Below, piece by piece: positions 7,792 through 9,389 of a stretch of 9,389 bases of DNA. Both the position numbers and the translations under genes were made by a program. The first letter of the stretch is position 1; every line of letters begins with the position of its first letter. The stretch lies in NCBI GenBank assembly GCA_030625465.1, contig DAOUQS010000060.1:1-9389 (forward strand), given 5' to 3'. Origin of the DNA: Amylibacter sp. GTDB taxonomy: Bacteria > Pseudomonadota > Alphaproteobacteria > Rhodobacterales > Rhodobacteraceae. The notes under the pieces were generated by a model. That model did no database searches, was not told the DNA's origin, and saw nothing but the letters and a program-made list of their open reading frames with translations.

Positions 7792-7828
7792 TATAGGCTT
7801 AGTATCGAATTTAAACAGGAGTTATAAA

Positions 7829-8347
7829 ATGAAAAACTGGTTACTATGGCTATTTCTCGGCATCATTTCCATTATTGGTGGATTTTTGGCAATCGCAAAC
7901 CCACTGGAAGCGACCATAACGGCCGTACACTTGGCTGGCTGGACCTTCCTGGTCGTCGGCTGCCTTCAAATATTCACTGCATTTCATGCTGAAGGCTTTG
8001 GCGCAACGCTTTGGGCCATATTGGGCGGGGCTGCGGGTATCTTTGTTGGGATATCACTATTCAACAACCCATTCGCAGGTGCCATAACACTGACAGTTCT
8101 TGTCGGCGTGCTTTTCTTTATCGGTGGTATCACCAAGATTTTCATGTCGTTTTCACTGCGTGGCTCGCCATTTTTCATGCCGGTAATGGTATCAGGCGCC
8201 CTTTCCTTATTGTTGGGCTTCATGATCTTGTCAAACTTCCCCGGATCTGCGGTTATCAGCCTTGGGGTGATGCTGGCGGTTGAACTGATTTCAAATGGTG
8301 TTGCAATGATTTCACTTTCCATGCAGCGCAAAGCAGAAGACCAATAA
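7829..8347 (+). CDS. HdeD/DUF308 family six-helix inner-membrane protein
   Basis: A 172-residue, very hydrophobic protein with a clear ribosome-binding site, AGGAG at 7817-7821. About six membrane helices can be drawn (roughly 4-24, 32-52, 58-78, 84-108, 114-134, 138-163) with a short charged tail. The internally repetitive helix-pair pattern (GIISIIGGFLAIANP, then LWAILGGAAGIFVGISLFNNP) is typical of DUF308/HdeD proteins, whose E. coli member is linked to acid resistance at high cell density. No enzymatic residues are visible. Only 37 bases separate it from the GDPD gene, so it may be co-transcribed with it, although the gap could hold a weak promoter. A strong hairpin follows its stop. The family call is good; the biochemical role is unknown for the family as a whole. 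Confidence 0.88.
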   Translation: MKNWLLWLFLGIISIIGGFLAIANPLEATITAVHLAGWTFLVVGCLQIFTAFHAEGFGATLWAILGGAAGIFVGISLFNNPFAGAITLTVLVGVLFFIGGITKIFMSFSLRGSPFFMPVMVSGALSLLLGFMILSNFPGSAVISLGVMLAVELISNGVAMISLSMQRKAEDQ

Positions 8348-8354
8348 ACCAAAC

Positions 8355-8379
8355 TCACCGGCGGTTCTGCCGCCGGTGA
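8355..8379. terminator. Bidirectional hairpin between convergent genes
   Basis: A perfect 10-bp GC-rich stem (TCACCGGCGG 8355-8364, CCGCCGGTGA 8370-8379) with a 5-base loop starts 8 bases after the HdeD-like stop and lies 38 bases beyond the stop of the opposing gene. On the minus strand it is followed by GTTTGGTTTATT, a loose T-rich tail; on the plus strand there is no T-run. It probably terminates both convergent transcripts, better for the minus strand. Confidence 0.7.
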
Positions 8380-8416
8380 ACACTTCGCACATGGCACTTG
8401 GATCAATCGCTTAACG

Positions 8417-8812
8417 CTAATGAACCTGCTCCATTTGTGCCACAAGAACCTTCACAACCTGCTTTGCCAAGATCGCCGCCGTTATAGGCTCTTCTTGAAT
8501 GATCACCTGATGCACAGACTGGACCTGCGTTTTCAGCTCAGCGATTTCCTTGTTCAAAACCACAAGCCCCACCCCGCAAGTGCCAGCACCCGGACGCGCC
8601 TGAATATTCGCGCTAAAGCTTTCAATACCTGTCGCGATGGTTTCCAACTGCCTGACTTGCGGCGCCAGGGCATTTTGCACGATATGCAGTGTATTGTTGG
8701 AAAGGTCTTGAACCTTTCCAACCAGAATAATCGCACTGACCGTCAGAATAATGACCAGCATCAAGGTTGCGTTTAGAAATGACACGGCCAGATCACCGAT
8801 AATCTTAATCAT
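8417..8812 (-). CDS. Hypothetical single-pass membrane protein with coiled-coil tail
   Basis: A 131-residue protein that I do not recognise. AAGG about 9 bases before ATG 8812-8810 supports this start. One hydrophobic helix spans about 8-32, preceded by a short N-terminus with two lysines. The rest is amphipathic: about 34-70 (VQDLSNNTLHIVQNALAPQV and onward) and 86-107 (LNKEIAELKTQVQSVHQVI) look like helical or coiled-coil segments joined by a Gly/Ala/Pro-rich stretch (72-82, with a lone Cys79). The architecture recalls small membrane scaffold or partner proteins rather than enzymes. It is convergent with the HdeD-like gene and divergent from the PLA2-like gene, with 69 bases between the two starts, so the latter pair may share a control region. 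The opposite strand has a similar-length frame (8420-8776), but that has no comparable start signal or ordered features. Confidence 0.7.
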   Translation of the reverse strand: MIKIIGDLAVSFLNATLMLVIILTVSAIILVGKVQDLSNNTLHIVQNALAPQVRQLETIATGIESFSANIQARPGAGTCGVGLVVLNKEIAELKTQVQSVHQVIIQEEPITAAILAKQVVKVLVAQMEQVH

Positions 8813-8881
8813 AATTTAAGCCTTTTTATTACCAACAGTTTAAGCCAGAGTAACCAACCTAACTGAAACATACAATTTGAC

Positions 8882-9389
8882 ATGAAAAACATGCCCATGC
8901 GCCGCCAAGTATTAATACTTTCAATAGTGATAATAATTGCAACACTGGCCATGTCAGCCTTCTTTTTGCATGGGCGCGACAATTCCGGCGGCAACGCGGT
9001 TGAACGCCGGGCCGAACTGTGGGCCCATAAACGTCTGATGCGGGTACGCAAAGGCATCGTTCCCGGGCCCTTTATAACAGACGGTTGCAGCGGCGGCATG
9101 TCCGCCCTGTGGCAAGGCATGGGCGACACCTTCCCCGTATTGACAAAAAGCATCGGAACCAGCCCCCCGTGGGAGCAATGCTGCGTCACCCACGACAAGG
9201 CCTATTTCGATGCAGCAGACACAACGAACGCCGAACAAAGCTTCGACGCCAGACTTGTTGCGGACCATATTTTAAGCAAATGCGTGGCGGATTTCGGTAA
9301 ACAACAAACCGCACCGGCCAAACACGAATATCAACTGCTTGCCGACATGATGTACTCCGCCGTTCGCTTGGGCGGCGCACCATGTTCCA
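8882..9389 (+). CDS. Membrane-anchored or secreted phospholipase A2-like protein (3' truncated)
   Basis: The frame is open from ATG 8882 to the window end (169 residues) and so is cut off at its C-terminus. An in-frame TGA at 8864-8866 limits how far upstream it can start; ATGs at 8891 and 8897 are alternatives, and none has a clear ribosome-binding site. After a basic start (MKNMPMRR), residues 9-29 form a signal peptide or membrane anchor, so the rest is probably periplasmic. The block TDGCSGG (66-72) resembles a PLA2 calcium loop, and PPWEQCCVTHDKAYFDA (95-111) carries the PLA2 signature CCxxHDxxY with catalytic H104, metal-binding D105 and Y108. Cys69, 100, 101, 134 and 168 could form disulfides, and Asp155 in a later helix could complete the catalytic dyad. 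PLA2 releases a fatty acid from the sn-2 position of phospholipids. The fold is likely; the substrate is not proven. Confidence 0.75.
   Translation, partial: MKNMPMRRQVLILSIVIIIATLAMSAFFLHGRDNSGGNAVERRAELWAHKRLMRVRKGIVPGPFITDGCSGGMSALWQGMGDTFPVLTKSIGTSPPWEQCCVTHDKAYFDAADTTNAEQSFDARLVADHILSKCVADFGKQQTAPAKHEYQLLADMMYSAVRLGGAPCS

Noticed and set aside
8877..8882. TTGACA resembling a perfect -35 box
   Set aside because: It runs into the ATG of the PLA2-like gene and has no matching -10 at the right distance, so it is probably chance.
8809..9198. Minus-strand frame of 129 codons
   Set aside because: It is antisense to the PLA2-like gene, which carries a clear signature motif and signal segment.

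Overview
The window looks like chromosomal DNA of an alphaproteobacterium, most likely a Rhodobacterales (roseobacter-type) species of moderate GC. This rests on the protein families rather than on any database match: an Mrp ATPase followed by a DUF4444-type ligase-like protein and a DUF6505-type protein, an NtrC-type regulator without the sigma-54 contact motif, and a GDPD with a membrane domain. Both ends cut through genes. I see no tRNA, rRNA, CRISPR array, transposase or phage gene, and no stretch over 300 bases lacks a gene.

Left block (1-2179, + strand): a tightly coupled three-gene operon with ATGA overlaps at both junctions. It holds the 3' part of an Mrp/ApbC/NBP35 iron-sulfur carrier ATPase, a biotin/lipoate-ligase-like protein lacking recognisable ligase motifs, and a small protein of unknown function. 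It ends at a REPIN-like element (2190-2322), two inverted palindromic repeats each flanked by GTAG, in the gap where this operon converges on the kinase gene.

Middle block (2414-5813, - strand): a two-component operon with the response regulator first and the kinase second, overlapping by 8 nt. The kinase is membrane-bound with a large periplasmic Cache-type sensor. The regulator has receiver, AAA+ and Fis domains, but the six positions that should read GAFTGA read NPHEDD, so it probably does not activate sigma-54 polymerase. A good sigma-70-like promoter lies upstream of it.

Right block (5968-9389): envelope and lipid genes. A seven-helix membrane protein carries a GDPD domain predicted to face the periplasm, followed by an HdeD/DUF308 membrane protein. 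After a strong hairpin shared with a convergent gene come an unknown single-helix membrane protein (- strand) and, divergent from it, a 3'-truncated membrane-anchored or secreted protein with a phospholipase A2-type CCxxHDxxY site. A PLA2-like enzyme and a periplasmic GDPD so close together suggests, without proving it, local phospholipid turnover, and the adjacent two-component system is a candidate regulator.
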